Below, in pieces: positions 15,631 through 24,743 of a DNA stretch of 64,000 nucleotides; positions within the stretch are counted from its first letter, which is position 1, and the number at the start of each line of letters is the position of its first letter. Source of the stretch: Seleniibacterium sp963677135 (GTDB taxonomy: Bacteria; Desulfobacterota; Desulfuromonadia; Desulfuromonadales; Geopsychrobacteraceae); assembly GCA_963677135.2 (NCBI GenBank), contig CAXXLS010000018.1, positions 62,001-126,000 on the forward strand, in the 5' to 3' direction. A program made the position numbers and the translations under genes. The notes below the pieces were generated by a model. The model searched no databases. It was not told the DNA's origin and saw only the letters and a program-made list of their open reading frames with translations.

Positions 15631-16707
15631 TTACTTGGGGATTGTCCCCTGGACTCCTTCAACAAAGTAATTCATCCCCAGCAGATCACCATCACTGGGA
15701 ACCTGTCCAGCGGGAACGACGATCTTCCCGGTCTGGTCTTTGATCGGTCCGCTGAAGGGATGGAAGGTCCCGGCAATGATCTCGGCGGCTTTTTTCTCGA
15801 CGTCCGCCTTGGTGGCTGCCGGAACCTTGTCGCTGAACTCAGCCAGGCCGACGAGGTTTTCTTTCATCCCGTCCCAGATCTGCTGGGATTTCCAGGTGCC
15901 GTTGTGAACCTCTTCGGCAATCTTGGTGTAAAGGGCCGCCCAGTTCCAGACCGGTGCGGTCAGAAACGCGTTCGGTGCGAAACTGCGCATATCCGTGTCG
16001 TAACCGATGACGTAGGCACCCCGGGCCTCAGCTGCCTGCAGGGTGGCCGGAGCGTCCTGATGCATGGTCAGAACATCGGCACCGACGTCAAGCAGACTGT
16101 CTGCGGCATCGCGCTCGATGGCCGGGTCAAACCAGGTCTGGGTCCAGACGACCCGGACTTCCGCCTCGGGATTGACGCTGCGAACTCCCAGGGTAAACGC
16201 ATTGATTCCGCGGATGACCTCGGGAATAGGGAAGGCTGCGACGTAACCGATGATGTTTTTCTTGGTCATTTCCCCGGCGACGATACCGGAGAGATAACGG
16301 GGTTCGTACATTCTGCCGAAATAGGTTCCGACATTGTCCGCGGTCTTGTATCCGGAACAGTGCATGAACACGACATCGGGGTTCCGCTTGGCCACGTCGA
16401 TGGTGGCGTCCATGTAGCCAAAGCTGGTGGTAAAGATCAGGTTGTGGCCTTTACGGACGAGGCCGTTGATAACCCGGGTCGATTCGGCCCCTTCGGGAAC
16501 CGATTCGATAAAGGTTGACGGTTTGACGTAGGGAAGCTTCTCCATCGCTTTCCGCCCCTCGTCGTGAGCGTAGGTCCAACCCGCGTCACCAACCGGGCCG
16601 ACGTAAATGAAACCGGCTTTAATCTCTGGCACCGGGTCCATGGCAAAGGCATGGCTGCTCAAACAAAAAGCCAGTACAACCAGGAGGAACATGACTGCTT
16701 TTTTCAT
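15631..16707 (-). CDS. BMP family nucleoside-binding protein
   Basis: The 358-residue protein begins with a signal peptide (MKKAVMFLLVVLAFCLSSHA) that has no lipobox cysteine, so it is probably a soluble periplasmic receptor rather than the lipoprotein form common in Gram-positives. KAGFIYVGPVGDAGWTYAHD, IFTTSFGYMDATIDVAK, VFMHCSGYKTADNVGTYFGR and VIGYDTDMRSFAPNAFLT are hallmark stretches of the BMP/Med family. These bind purine nucleosides or related bases. It is the first gene of a five-gene run ending in xpt, which supports a purine substrate. AAAGG precedes ATG 16707. No purine riboswitch is visible in the 93 bases upstream. Confidence 0.88.
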   Translation of the reverse strand: MKKAVMFLLVVLAFCLSSHAFAMDPVPEIKAGFIYVGPVGDAGWTYAHDEGRKAMEKLPYVKPSTFIESVPEGAESTRVINGLVRKGHNLIFTTSFGYMDATIDVAKRNPDVVFMHCSGYKTADNVGTYFGRMYEPRYLSGIVAGEMTKKNIIGYVAAFPIPEVIRGINAFTLGVRSVNPEAEVRVVWTQTWFDPAIERDAADSLLDVGADVLTMHQDAPATLQAAEARGAYVIGYDTDMRSFAPNAFLTAPVWNWAALYTKIAEEVHNGTWKSQQIWDGMKENLVGLAEFSDKVPAATKADVEKKAAEIIAGTFHPFSGPIKDQTGKIVVPAGQVPSDGDLLGMNYFVEGVQGTIPK

Positions 16708-16764
16708 TGGAGTGACCTTTCTGAGACGATAGATGAGGTTGAAAAATACACTATTTAGCCCAGA

Positions 16765-16793
16765 GCCGCTGACCTGTCAAGCAGATCAGCGGC
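16765..16793 (-). terminator. Hairpin between M23 peptidase and BMP genes
   Basis: GCCGCTGA (16765-16772) pairs with TCAGCGGC (16786-16793). It lies just past the peptidase stop and upstream of the BMP gene on the same strand. There is no T-run directly after it in the direction of transcription, so it may be a U-poor terminator or a leader structure. Confidence 0.4.
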
Positions 16794-16800
16794 CCGGTCG

Positions 16801-18099
16801 CTATTGGAGTTTACTGTCAATATTGTTGGTCAGCCAGCTCTGGTCCCACCACTCAATGGGTTGAACCGGTATTCCGGATACGAACACTCCGAAATGCAGG
16901 TGGTCGCCGCCGGCCATTCCGGTTGCTCCGCTGCGGCCAATGACCTGGCCCCGGGACACGCTGTCGCCAGGCTGTACGTCGAGCTGACTCATGTGGGCAT
17001 ACAGGGTTTGCAGGCCAAGGCCGTGGTCAATGACGACGCACAGTCCATAGATGCCGAGGTAGTCGGCCCAGATAACCGTTCCCGCATTGCCGGCATGGAT
17101 CTCCGCCTGGGCAACCGAGGCCAGGTCGAACCCGAGGTGGTAGGCCTCATCGATCTTCTTGCCTTCATGGTAATAGTCACGATGGTCCGCAAACTGGGCC
17201 AGCGGGGCGGCATTGGGCTGCCGCATGAAGCTCCCCTGCCATAAGGGGGTCGGCGAGGTTTTTTGGGACAGTTCCGCCATTTTTGCCCGGTTTTCCTTGC
17301 GAACCTCGCGGTTGACATACAGGAAAATGTCCAGGGGAGACTGGGCGTTGGGAGCCAGGGCTTCGAATTCCGGGGTTTTCATATCCAGGAACGATTTTGA
17401 AATATTGATCTTCCGATTGCGGAATCTCTTGTTGTTGGTGTGGTAGTAAATGCCGGTCTGGCGCTCGTTGCCGGCCAGATCGCTGGCGATGACCCGGGGG
17501 ACAAATTCCTTGCCGCTGCTGAAATAAGGGTAAGCGAACAGACAGGCATAGGTTCCGGACGGCTGCTGGTAGGCCGGGAAAAACAGGTCTCCGAACTGAA
17601 CTCCCGCACCCTGGATCTCCTCGTTGGCGGTGAAAGTGACCAGGCCGCTTCCCCCCTTGGTGAAGTTGTGGGCTTTGCTCAGGATGGAAATAATGGGAGG
17701 CCGACTGTCGTAGGTCAGGTCAAAGGTCTGGGTCGTCACGTTCCCTTTGCCGAAATGGTAGATGGCCCGGTCCGTCGCCACAACTTCGATCTGCAGACCA
17801 CCCTCTTTGAGTTTGAGGCTGCTTAAATCAAGTTCAAGGTCGGCCGAGGGGACGGGCGTCGAAAAATCTCTCTGCAGCAGCGTGTTGCTGTTGCTGCCCT
17901 GGATGATGGTGACCTGGGCGCTTTTCAGGCCCATGCCGCCGTCCAGCATGGTGAGCAGCAGTTTCGATTTGTGAGAGACGGGCCCGCTGTCGGGGGTTAA
18001 GGTCAGCTTGGGGCCTTCGGTATCGCGAAAATACAGAAACCCGCCAGCAACCAGGGCGATGACGATAACCAGCAAAAAAAGCTTTTTCAGTGACTTCAA
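16801..18099 (-). CDS. M23 family cell-wall metallopeptidase, membrane-anchored
   Basis: The likely start is TTG 18099, because GGAG lies seven bases upstream and the product then begins LKSLKKLFLLVIVIALVAGG, a clean N-terminal membrane anchor; the protein is 432 residues. The middle resembles Ig-like folds (LTLTPDSGPVSHKSKLLLTM). The C-terminal 120 residues form a LytM/M23 domain: HLGFDLASVAQAEIHAGNAG gives the first H-x-D zinc ligands (GFDLAS), and GDHLHFGVFVSGIPVQPIEW gives the HxH. GLGLQTLYAHMSQ supplies the remaining conserved His. Such enzymes cut peptidoglycan cross-links in the periplasm. It follows the lpdA operon end but has its own hairpin-separated start. Confidence 0.85.
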   Translation of the reverse strand: MKSLKKLFLLVIVIALVAGGFLYFRDTEGPKLTLTPDSGPVSHKSKLLLTMLDGGMGLKSAQVTIIQGSNSNTLLQRDFSTPVPSADLELDLSSLKLKEGGLQIEVVATDRAIYHFGKGNVTTQTFDLTYDSRPPIISILSKAHNFTKGGSGLVTFTANEEIQGAGVQFGDLFFPAYQQPSGTYACLFAYPYFSSGKEFVPRVIASDLAGNERQTGIYYHTNNKRFRNRKINISKSFLDMKTPEFEALAPNAQSPLDIFLYVNREVRKENRAKMAELSQKTSPTPLWQGSFMRQPNAAPLAQFADHRDYYHEGKKIDEAYHLGFDLASVAQAEIHAGNAGTVIWADYLGIYGLCVVIDHGLGLQTLYAHMSQLDVQPGDSVSRGQVIGRSGATGMAGGDHLHFGVFVSGIPVQPIEWWDQSWLTNNIDSKLQ

Positions 18100-18154
18100 A
18101 ACGTAACTCCGTGATTTTTCCCGATGATGACACGAGCAAAGTTGGTGCAATAAG

Positions 18155-18200
18155 TCAGGGCAGCGAAGTGCTGCCCTGAAAAAAGAGATTTAATTCTCTG
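18155..18200 (-). terminator. Terminator region after lpdA
   Basis: TCAGGGCAGC (18155-18164) pairs perfectly with GCTGCCCTGA (18170-18179) around GAAGT. Next to it a short AGAGA/TCTCT hairpin leads, on the minus strand, into a run of six T's before the larger stem. The pair probably ends the lipA-odh-lpdA transcript ahead of the M23 gene. Confidence 0.5.
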
Positions 18201-18225
18201 CTGTAGCAGGTGGTTTGTCAAGGTT

Positions 18226-19638
18226 TCAGCCGTGGATCGCTTCCTTGTTGACAGCCAGGGCCGCTTCCTTGATGGCTTCCGCGAGGGTCGGATGGGCGTG
18301 GCAGGTAACCGCCAGGTCATGAATGCTACCGGAGAAGGAGATCACCGTTGCCGCTTCCGCAATCAGTTCGGAGGCATGGGGACCGATAATGTGGACCCCG
18401 TGAATCCGGCCGCTGCCCGGATCGGCGAGCACCTTGACGAACCCGTCGCTCATCCCGGTACAGAGGGCACGACCGTTGGCGGAAAAGTAGAATTTTCCGG
18501 CCTTAAAAGGAATCTCTTTCTCTTGGAGCTCCGCTTCCCCATATCCGACCTGGGCGACCTCCGGAGAGGTGTAGGTCACCGCCGGTACCGTATTGTAGTG
18601 AACCTGCGACTTCTGGCCGGCCAGGCGCTCGGCGAAGACGACCCCTTCCTCGCTTGCCTTGTGGGCCAGCATCGGTCCGGCAATCAGGTCGCCGATGGCG
18701 TAAATGCCGGCGACCCTGGTCTGGTAGTTTTCATCGACGTCAAGCTGCCCCTGACGGTTGGTCTCGAGGCCGACGTCTTCCAGGCCCAGACCGGCGGTCT
18801 GGGCGCGTCTGCCGGTCGCCACGAGGATCTTGTCGCAGGTTAGCGTGTCCTCCCCCTTGTCGCTGCTCAGGGTCGCGACCAGACCCTGGTCGGTTTTTTC
18901 CATCTTTTCAAGTTTGGTTTTGGTCAGAATCTCGATCCCCTGTTTTTTGAGGCTGCGTTGGAGGGTCTGGGCAACCTGGGGGTCCGCCGTCGGGATGATT
19001 TGCGGCAGCATCTCGACGACCGTCACCTTGGCGCCCAGGCGATTCCAGACCGAGCCCATTTCCAGGCCGATGACGCCGCCGCCGACGACCAGCAGATGTC
19101 CAGGGACCGCAGAGAGGCTCAATGCGTCCCTGGCGTTGATGATATTTTCGCCATCAAAGGGGAGGTGGGGCAGTTCGAAGGCTTCGCTGCCGGTGGCCAG
19201 CAGAATGGCTCTGGCGGCGAGTTCCCGTGCTTCGTCAGCGGTGGTGACCTGAACCTTTCTGGTCTCGCCGTCGCTTTTCAACAGGCGGGCGGTCCCGGTA
19301 ACGGCCGTGATTTTATTTTTTTTGAACAGTCCGGCGATGCCCCCGGTCAGCTTGGCGATGATGGCGTCCTTGCGTTCCATCATTTTCTCCAGGTCGAGTT
19401 TGACGTCGCTCACGCTGATACCGTGTTCGGCAAATTCATGCCGGGCACGGGCATAATGCTCACTCGATTCCAGCAGCGCCTTGCTCGGAATGCACCCTTC
19501 GTTGAGGCAGACGCCGCCCAGGGTGGACCGTTTTTCGACAACGGCGACCTCGAAACCCAGCTGGGCCGCGCGAATCGCGGCGACATAACCTCCCGGGCCG
19601 GCGCCGATAACGATGAGATCGTAGATCTTGTCAGACAT
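18226..19638 (-). CDS. lpdA: Dihydrolipoamide dehydrogenase (E3)
   Basis: The 470-residue flavoprotein shows the FAD-binding GAGPGGYVAAIRAAQLG at residues 12-28 and the redox-active disulfide LGGVCLNEGCIPSK at about 41-54. A second dinucleotide fold is VVGGGVIGLEMGSVWNRLGA, and the C-terminal catalytic pair is CHAHPTLAEA. It reoxidises dihydrolipoamide with NAD+. AAAGGAG lies just before ATG 19638. It is the third subunit gene of the 2-oxoglutarate dehydrogenase operon, 49 bases after odhB, so its main job is probably E3 of that complex; it could also serve a glycine cleavage or pyruvate complex elsewhere. Confidence 0.95.
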   Translation of the reverse strand: MSDKIYDLIVIGAGPGGYVAAIRAAQLGFEVAVVEKRSTLGGVCLNEGCIPSKALLESSEHYARARHEFAEHGISVSDVKLDLEKMMERKDAIIAKLTGGIAGLFKKNKITAVTGTARLLKSDGETRKVQVTTADEARELAARAILLATGSEAFELPHLPFDGENIINARDALSLSAVPGHLLVVGGGVIGLEMGSVWNRLGAKVTVVEMLPQIIPTADPQVAQTLQRSLKKQGIEILTKTKLEKMEKTDQGLVATLSSDKGEDTLTCDKILVATGRRAQTAGLGLEDVGLETNRQGQLDVDENYQTRVAGIYAIGDLIAGPMLAHKASEEGVVFAERLAGQKSQVHYNTVPAVTYTSPEVAQVGYGEAELQEKEIPFKAGKFYFSANGRALCTGMSDGFVKVLADPGSGRIHGVHIIGPHASELIAEAATVISFSGSIHDLAVTCHAHPTLAEAIKEAALAVNKEAIHG

Positions 19639-19687
19639 GTGGACTCCTTTGAAACAGCCCTGGGATCAGGGGCTGAATTTATCCTTT

Positions 19688-20911
19688 TCAGATCTTGAGC
19701 AGCAGGGCTTCCGGATCTTCGATATAGTTTTTGACCTGTTTCAGGAACATGACGGATTGCTGTCCGTCTATGATCCGGTGATCATAACTCAAGGCCAGGT
19801 TCATGATCGGGCGGATGACGATCTCGCCATTGCGCACCACGGCCCGATCCATAATCCCGTGCATGCCGAGAATACCGCTTTGCGGCGGGTTCAGCAGCGG
19901 TGTTGACAGCACCGATCCGTAAACCCCGCCGTTGGTGATGGTAAAGGTGCCCCCCTGCAGTTCATCAAGGGTCAGTTTGCCGGCATTGGCGCGGTCGGCC
20001 AGGGATTTGATGGTCTGTTCGATTTCGTGGAAATCGAGCTTGTCCGCATCGCGAATCACGGGGACCACCAGGCCGCGCTTGCTGCCCACGGCAATACCGA
20101 TATCATAATAGTTGTGATAGACGATGTCGTTGCCATCGATGCTGGCGTTGACTTCGGGATATTCCTTGAGGGCCTCGGTGACCGCCTTGACGAAAAAGGA
20201 CATGAAACCAAGGTTGCTGTCGTATTTTTTCTGGAACGCTTCTTTGTATTTTTTGCGCAGGGCCATGACCTTGCTCATATCCGCTTCGTTGAAGGTGGTG
20301 AGCATGGCTGTTTCATGCTTGGCCCTCATCAGGTGCTCGGCAACCTTTTTGCGCAGCTGGGACATGGGCACCCGCTTGATCCGCTCGTCCGTTTCCGCTT
20401 CGGTTCTGACCGGTTGGGCGGGCTCGGTCCTGTCGGGCGCGGCGGCCTTGGCCGGAGCGTCCGCTTTGGCGTCAGCCCGGGTGGGAATGTCATCAACCAG
20501 CACGCGCCCGTCGCGCCCGCTGCCGGTCAGGGTCGCAGGATCGATGCCTCGCTCAGCGGCGATTTTGGGGACGGCGGGATTCATCGGCGCATCCTTGACC
20601 GGTTCCGCGTCCTGCTCCATCGGCGCAGCGGGCTGCTCCTCTTTGTCGGCACCTGCTGCTGTCGAACCAGCCGGTTTTTCGGCCTTTTCGTCAATCCTCC
20701 CGATGATGGCACCGATCTCCACCGTTTCGCCGTCCTGAACCAGGATCGTCAGTATTCCCGATACGTCCGCAGTCAGTTCGACATTGACCTTCTCGGTTTC
20801 CAGCTCCATGAGAACCTCGTCTTTTTCAACGTATTCTCCGTTCTTTTTGAACCATTCACCGATCTCGGCCTCAACGATAGATTCTCCAACCTGGGGGACA
20901 ATGATATCCAT
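19688..20911 (-). CDS. odhB: 2-oxoglutarate dehydrogenase E2, dihydrolipoyl succinyltransferase
   Basis: The 407-residue protein has one lipoyl domain (IIVPQVGESIVEAEIGEWFK, with the lipoylated lysine in ELETEKVNVELTA at about residue 43), a Pro/Ala-rich linker, and a peripheral subunit-binding domain (NPAVPKIAAERGIDPATLTG). The catalytic acyltransferase domain ends in LALSYDHRIIDGQQSVMFLK with the HxxxDG motif. It moves the succinyl group from E1 to CoA and forms the core of the complex. VGESIVEAEIGEWFK is typical of succinyl rather than acetyl transferases. AGAGGA precedes the ATG. It lies 25 bases after odhA. Confidence 0.95.
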   Translation of the reverse strand: MDIIVPQVGESIVEAEIGEWFKKNGEYVEKDEVLMELETEKVNVELTADVSGILTILVQDGETVEIGAIIGRIDEKAEKPAGSTAAGADKEEQPAAPMEQDAEPVKDAPMNPAVPKIAAERGIDPATLTGSGRDGRVLVDDIPTRADAKADAPAKAAAPDRTEPAQPVRTEAETDERIKRVPMSQLRKKVAEHLMRAKHETAMLTTFNEADMSKVMALRKKYKEAFQKKYDSNLGFMSFFVKAVTEALKEYPEVNASIDGNDIVYHNYYDIGIAVGSKRGLVVPVIRDADKLDFHEIEQTIKSLADRANAGKLTLDELQGGTFTITNGGVYGSVLSTPLLNPPQSGILGMHGIMDRAVVRNGEIVIRPIMNLALSYDHRIIDGQQSVMFLKQVKNYIEDPEALLLKI

Positions 20912-20936
20912 ATCGATCCTCTGTATTTAGATTAAA

Positions 20937-23615
20937 TTAAAGGGTTGCAAATGCCTGTTCCAGAATCTGCTGCTGCTCCTGTTTGTGAATCCGGTGGGAT
21001 CCGACGGCCGGGCTGGCCGAGCGTTTGCGGCCGACGTAGACCGGTTCCTTGCCGATGAGTTCGCGCAGTTGCGGGCGGAGGTGATCCCAGCCCCCGCCAT
21101 TGCCGATTTCCTCCTGGACCCAGAGATGCTCAACCTCGCTGCCGTAGGGGGCCAGAATCTCACGGAGAAGGTCGGTGTGGAGCGGGAACAGCTGTTCGAT
21201 GCGGATGATGGCTACATCGTCGTGATTGCCCTCGCTGCGCTGATTGAGCAGTTCGTAATAGATTTTGCCGCTGCAAAGGATCACCCGCCTGCAGCTCTTC
21301 GGGGCGACGGAATCATCGCCGATAATCTCCTGGAAGTGGCCCTGCATCAAATCGTCGAGACTGGAAACACAGGCCGGGTGACGCAACAGCGCCTTGGGCG
21401 TTGCCACGATCAGGGGCCGCCGGTATTTGGCCCTGACCTGACGGCGAATCAGGTGAAACAGCTGGGCCGGGGTCGACGGAACGGTGACGATCATGTTGTC
21501 GCCAGCGCACAGCTGCAGATAGCGTTCGATCCGGGCGCTCGAATGTTCCGGCCCCTGACCTTCATAGCCATGGGGAAGGAACATGGTGATGCCGGACGGA
21601 CGGTCCCATTTCACCAGGCTGCTGGCGATGAACTGATCAATGATAACCTGGGCGCCGTTGGCGAAATCGCCGAACTGGGCTTCCCAGATCGTCAGGTCGT
21701 CTGGCGTTTCGACGGAATAACCATAATCGAAGCCAAGCACGGCCATTTCGGACAGGACACTGTTGAACACATCGAAGCGACAGCCGTTGTTTTGCGCAAT
21801 TTTGCTCAATGCGGTGTATTCTCGTCCGGTTTTGGTGTCGTAGATGGTCGCGTGCCGGTGGTTGAAGGTTCCGCGGCGGGAGTCCTGACCGGACAGGCGG
21901 ACCGAGGTGCCTTCATTGACCAGGCTGGCGAAGGCCAGGGCCTCGCCGGTGCCCCAGTCGATAGTTTTTTCTTTCGATGCGACGGCCTCTTTACGTTTCT
22001 TCAGCAGGGCGGCAATCTTGCGGTGCGCATTGAACCCCTCGGGAATGGTGGTCAGATCTGTGGCCAGGCTCTCTAGGGTCTCGGCGGTGACTCCGGTGTC
22101 AACCGGTTCAAAACTGAAGACCCGCTGAATATGGGACCATTGCTTGAGGAAGATGGGATGGAGGGGGCAGATCTCACGGCTGAGAGCATCCTCCAGATCC
22201 TGGTCGATGGCGTCGGCGATATCCTGCAGTTCCTTTTCGGCAAAGCCCTCGATCAGCAGCTGGTTCTGATAGATCTCCGCGGTCGGCGGATGATTCTTTA
22301 TTTTTTCGTACATCAGAGGCTGGGTGAAGAACGGCTCATCCCCTTCGTTGTGGCCGTGGCGACGATAGCAGATGACCTCGATAAACACGTCCTTCTTGAA
22401 CTTCTGTCGGAATTCCAGAGCGATGGTGGCCGCCTGGATAAGGGCCTCGGGATCATCCCCGTGAACATGGAAGATGGGCGACATGAGCATCTTGCCGAGA
22501 TCGGTCGGGTAGCAGGTCGAACGGGCATCCACCGGCAGGGTGGTGAAGCCGATCTGGTTGTTGATGACGATATGCAGGGTGCCGCCGGTCTTGTAGCCGG
22601 CTATCTGCGAAAGGTTCAGGGTCTCGGCAACCACGCCCTGGCCGATAAAGGCCGCATCGCCATGAACTAGCAGGGGCATGACATTGTATTCGCCGTTCTC
22701 CATGCGATCCTGACGCGCCCTGGCCTTGCCTTCGACAACCGGATCGACGGCCTCGAGGTGGCTGGGGTTCGATGCCAGCGAGATGTGGATATTCCCCCCG
22801 GGAAAAGAGCGGTCCGCTGAATAGCCCTTGTGATATTTGACGTCCCCTTCACCGACAATCTTGTAGCGCTCATTGTCGGCAAACTCCGCAAACATATTCT
22901 CCAGCGGTTTTTGAAAAATATTGGCAAGCACATTGAGGCGTCCACGGTGTGCCATGCCGATAACGATGTCTTTCATTCCCAGCTCCGCCGCCTTCTCGAT
23001 GATATGGTCGAGCAGCGGAATGAACGATTCCGAGCCTTCCAGGGAAAAGCGCTTCTGGCCGACAAATTTACGGTGCAGGAACGATTCGAATTTACTGGCC
23101 TTCAGCAGCATGCGCAGGGTGTTCAGTTTTTTTTCTTTATCGAGACCGGCGTTACTGCGGGTTTCTTCGGCCTTCTCCTGGAGCCACCTGCGCTCTTCAG
23201 GAATCGGAATGTGCATGAATTCCATGCCGATGGAACTGCAGTAGGTTTGCTTGAGAACGTCGATGATTTCTTTGAGAGGGGCCTCCGACAGCAGGAAATC
23301 GTCAGTTGCGAAAACCCGTTTAAGATCAGCCTCATCCAGTCCGAATTCGGAAATTTCCAGAAGCGGATGGACCAGCTCACAGGGCGTCAGCGGGTCGACA
23401 CAGGCATAGAGATGGCCGATTTCACGGTAACGGTTGATCAGAGACTGGACGGCTGCCGGTTTGTGATCGCCGGTCCCCTGACCGCCGCTTTCGAGAGCCA
23501 CCTCAAAACCCTGAAAAAAGGCCTGCCACTCCTGGGATACCTGCTGTGGATCCGCTTTGTACTGCTGGTATTGCGCTTCTATCCACTGAGGACTGATATT
23601 GTCAATAATACTCAT
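20937..23615 (-). CDS. odhA: 2-oxoglutarate dehydrogenase E1 component
   Basis: The 892-residue protein is a little shorter than E. coli SucA (933). The N-terminal SPQWIEAQYQQYKADPQQVS is the E2-contacting region. The thiamine-diphosphate site shows HGDAAFIGQGVVAETLNLSQ, HIVINNQIGFTT and CYRRHGHNEGDEP. HRHATIYDTKTGREYTALS and LSEMAVLGFDYGYSVETP follow in the pyrimidine-binding half. It decarboxylates 2-oxoglutarate and reductively succinylates the E2 lipoyl group. It is the second gene of lipA-odhA-odhB-lpdA. Anaerobic relatives often use a ferredoxin oxidoreductase for this step, so the operon shows that a NAD-linked complex is also encoded here. Confidence 0.95.
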   Translation of the reverse strand: MSIIDNISPQWIEAQYQQYKADPQQVSQEWQAFFQGFEVALESGGQGTGDHKPAAVQSLINRYREIGHLYACVDPLTPCELVHPLLEISEFGLDEADLKRVFATDDFLLSEAPLKEIIDVLKQTYCSSIGMEFMHIPIPEERRWLQEKAEETRSNAGLDKEKKLNTLRMLLKASKFESFLHRKFVGQKRFSLEGSESFIPLLDHIIEKAAELGMKDIVIGMAHRGRLNVLANIFQKPLENMFAEFADNERYKIVGEGDVKYHKGYSADRSFPGGNIHISLASNPSHLEAVDPVVEGKARARQDRMENGEYNVMPLLVHGDAAFIGQGVVAETLNLSQIAGYKTGGTLHIVINNQIGFTTLPVDARSTCYPTDLGKMLMSPIFHVHGDDPEALIQAATIALEFRQKFKKDVFIEVICYRRHGHNEGDEPFFTQPLMYEKIKNHPPTAEIYQNQLLIEGFAEKELQDIADAIDQDLEDALSREICPLHPIFLKQWSHIQRVFSFEPVDTGVTAETLESLATDLTTIPEGFNAHRKIAALLKKRKEAVASKEKTIDWGTGEALAFASLVNEGTSVRLSGQDSRRGTFNHRHATIYDTKTGREYTALSKIAQNNGCRFDVFNSVLSEMAVLGFDYGYSVETPDDLTIWEAQFGDFANGAQVIIDQFIASSLVKWDRPSGITMFLPHGYEGQGPEHSSARIERYLQLCAGDNMIVTVPSTPAQLFHLIRRQVRAKYRRPLIVATPKALLRHPACVSSLDDLMQGHFQEIIGDDSVAPKSCRRVILCSGKIYYELLNQRSEGNHDDVAIIRIEQLFPLHTDLLREILAPYGSEVEHLWVQEEIGNGGGWDHLRPQLRELIGKEPVYVGRKRSASPAVGSHRIHKQEQQQILEQAFATL

Positions 23616-23711
23616 GCTCTGCTCTCATTCATGAATTGGTGGAAAATTAAGGCCAATAAAACCAATAAAGTATAAAACAGCTGTCCCATTGTCGCAATAA
23701 AGACAGTAAAA

Positions 23712-24611
23712 TTATGTCTTTTCCTCGCCCGGGCTGGACGCCTGCATAGAACGCGCATGAAGTTGTTCTTCGGCATGGTAAGAGGATCTTACCAGAGGTC
23801 CCGCTTCGACATGGTCGAACCCCATGGTTCTGCCTTGTTCGGCATAAGCTCTGAAGTCTTCCGGGGGGATGAAACGAGCCACCGGGTGATGCGAACTGGT
23901 GGGGGCCAGGTACTGCCCCAGGGTGAGGAGCTGGCAACCATGACCACGCAGATCGCGCATAACCCCCAGAACTTCGTCTTCGGTTTCACCCAGGCCCAGC
24001 ATCAGTCCCGATTTGGTGAGGATGGCCGGGTTCTGCCGATGCACTTCCGCGAGCAACTCGAGGGACCGCCGATAGGCAGCTTCCGGTCGCACCTCGGCAT
24101 AGAGGCGGGGCACGGTTTCAATATTGTGGCCGAGGATGTCCGGCCGTTCGGCGAGGATCACGGCCAGGGCCTGCCAGTCCCCCTGCAGGTCGGGGATGAG
24201 CAGTTCGATTTTGCAGTCGGGAGCCTGCGACCGGATCCGGCGGGCCAGTTCGGCGAATTGGGCGGCCCCGCCATCGGCCAGGTCATCCCTGGTCACTGAG
24301 GTGATAACGGCATGTTTCAGCTCCAGTTCGGCGACGGCGGTGGCGACCTTGGCAGGCTCTTCCGGGTCGGGAGGGGGCAGGGGACCGCTGTCGACATTGC
24401 AGAACCGGCAATGCCGGCTGCAACTGTTACCGAGAATCATGAAGGTCGCCGTTCCTTTGCTCCAGCATTCCCCCTGATTGGGGCAGGCCGCACTGCGGCA
24501 TACGGAATGGAGGCCGAACTGACGATGGTAGCGATCGATGCGCGCATAATTCGGTCCGGCGGGGAATTTGACTTTCAGCCAGTCTGGTTTTCTCTGGTGA
24601 TTTTCATCCAT
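23712..24611 (-). CDS. lipA: Lipoyl synthase
   Basis: The 299-residue radical SAM enzyme has both iron-sulfur signatures. CRSAACPNQGECWSKG (three cysteines, auxiliary cluster, about residues 38-49) comes first, then MILGNSCSRHCRFCNVDSG with CxxxCxxC binding the SAM cluster. The conserved C-terminal RSSYHAEEQ supplies the serine ligand. It inserts two sulfurs into octanoyl groups on E2 lysines. Standing first in the operon with odhAB-lpdA, it ties cofactor synthesis to the apo-E2 made next. No octanoyltransferase (lipB/lipM) or lipoate ligase is seen in the window. GGAG lies eight bases before ATG 24611. Confidence 0.95.
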   Translation of the reverse strand: MDENHQRKPDWLKVKFPAGPNYARIDRYHRQFGLHSVCRSAACPNQGECWSKGTATFMILGNSCSRHCRFCNVDSGPLPPPDPEEPAKVATAVAELELKHAVITSVTRDDLADGGAAQFAELARRIRSQAPDCKIELLIPDLQGDWQALAVILAERPDILGHNIETVPRLYAEVRPEAAYRRSLELLAEVHRQNPAILTKSGLMLGLGETEDEVLGVMRDLRGHGCQLLTLGQYLAPTSSHHPVARFIPPEDFRAYAEQGRTMGFDHVEAGPLVRSSYHAEEQLHARSMQASSPGEEKT

Positions 24612-24684
24612 AGCAAGGCTCCATTGCCAGGTCCCAACCGACGCCCGGATCGTTTTTCAGGCAGGGTGATCAGAAAATAAAACA

Positions 24685-24718
24685 CAGGGCCTGATTGTGG
24701 TTAATCAATCAGGCCCTG
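24685..24718 (-). terminator. Intrinsic terminator after rubredoxin
   Basis: CAGGGCCTGATTG (24685-24697) pairs perfectly with CAATCAGGCCCTG (24706-24718) around eight bases. On the minus strand it is followed by TGTTTTATTTT. It ends the rubredoxin transcript before lipA. Confidence 0.85.
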
Positions 24719-24743
24719 GAAACAGACAATCATTCAGTTTTAT

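Noticed and set aside
12980..16800. Purine riboswitch controlling the nucleoside importer
   Set aside because: The 93 bases upstream of the BMP gene lack the three-way junction consensus; only one hairpin is present, explained as a peptidase-end structure.
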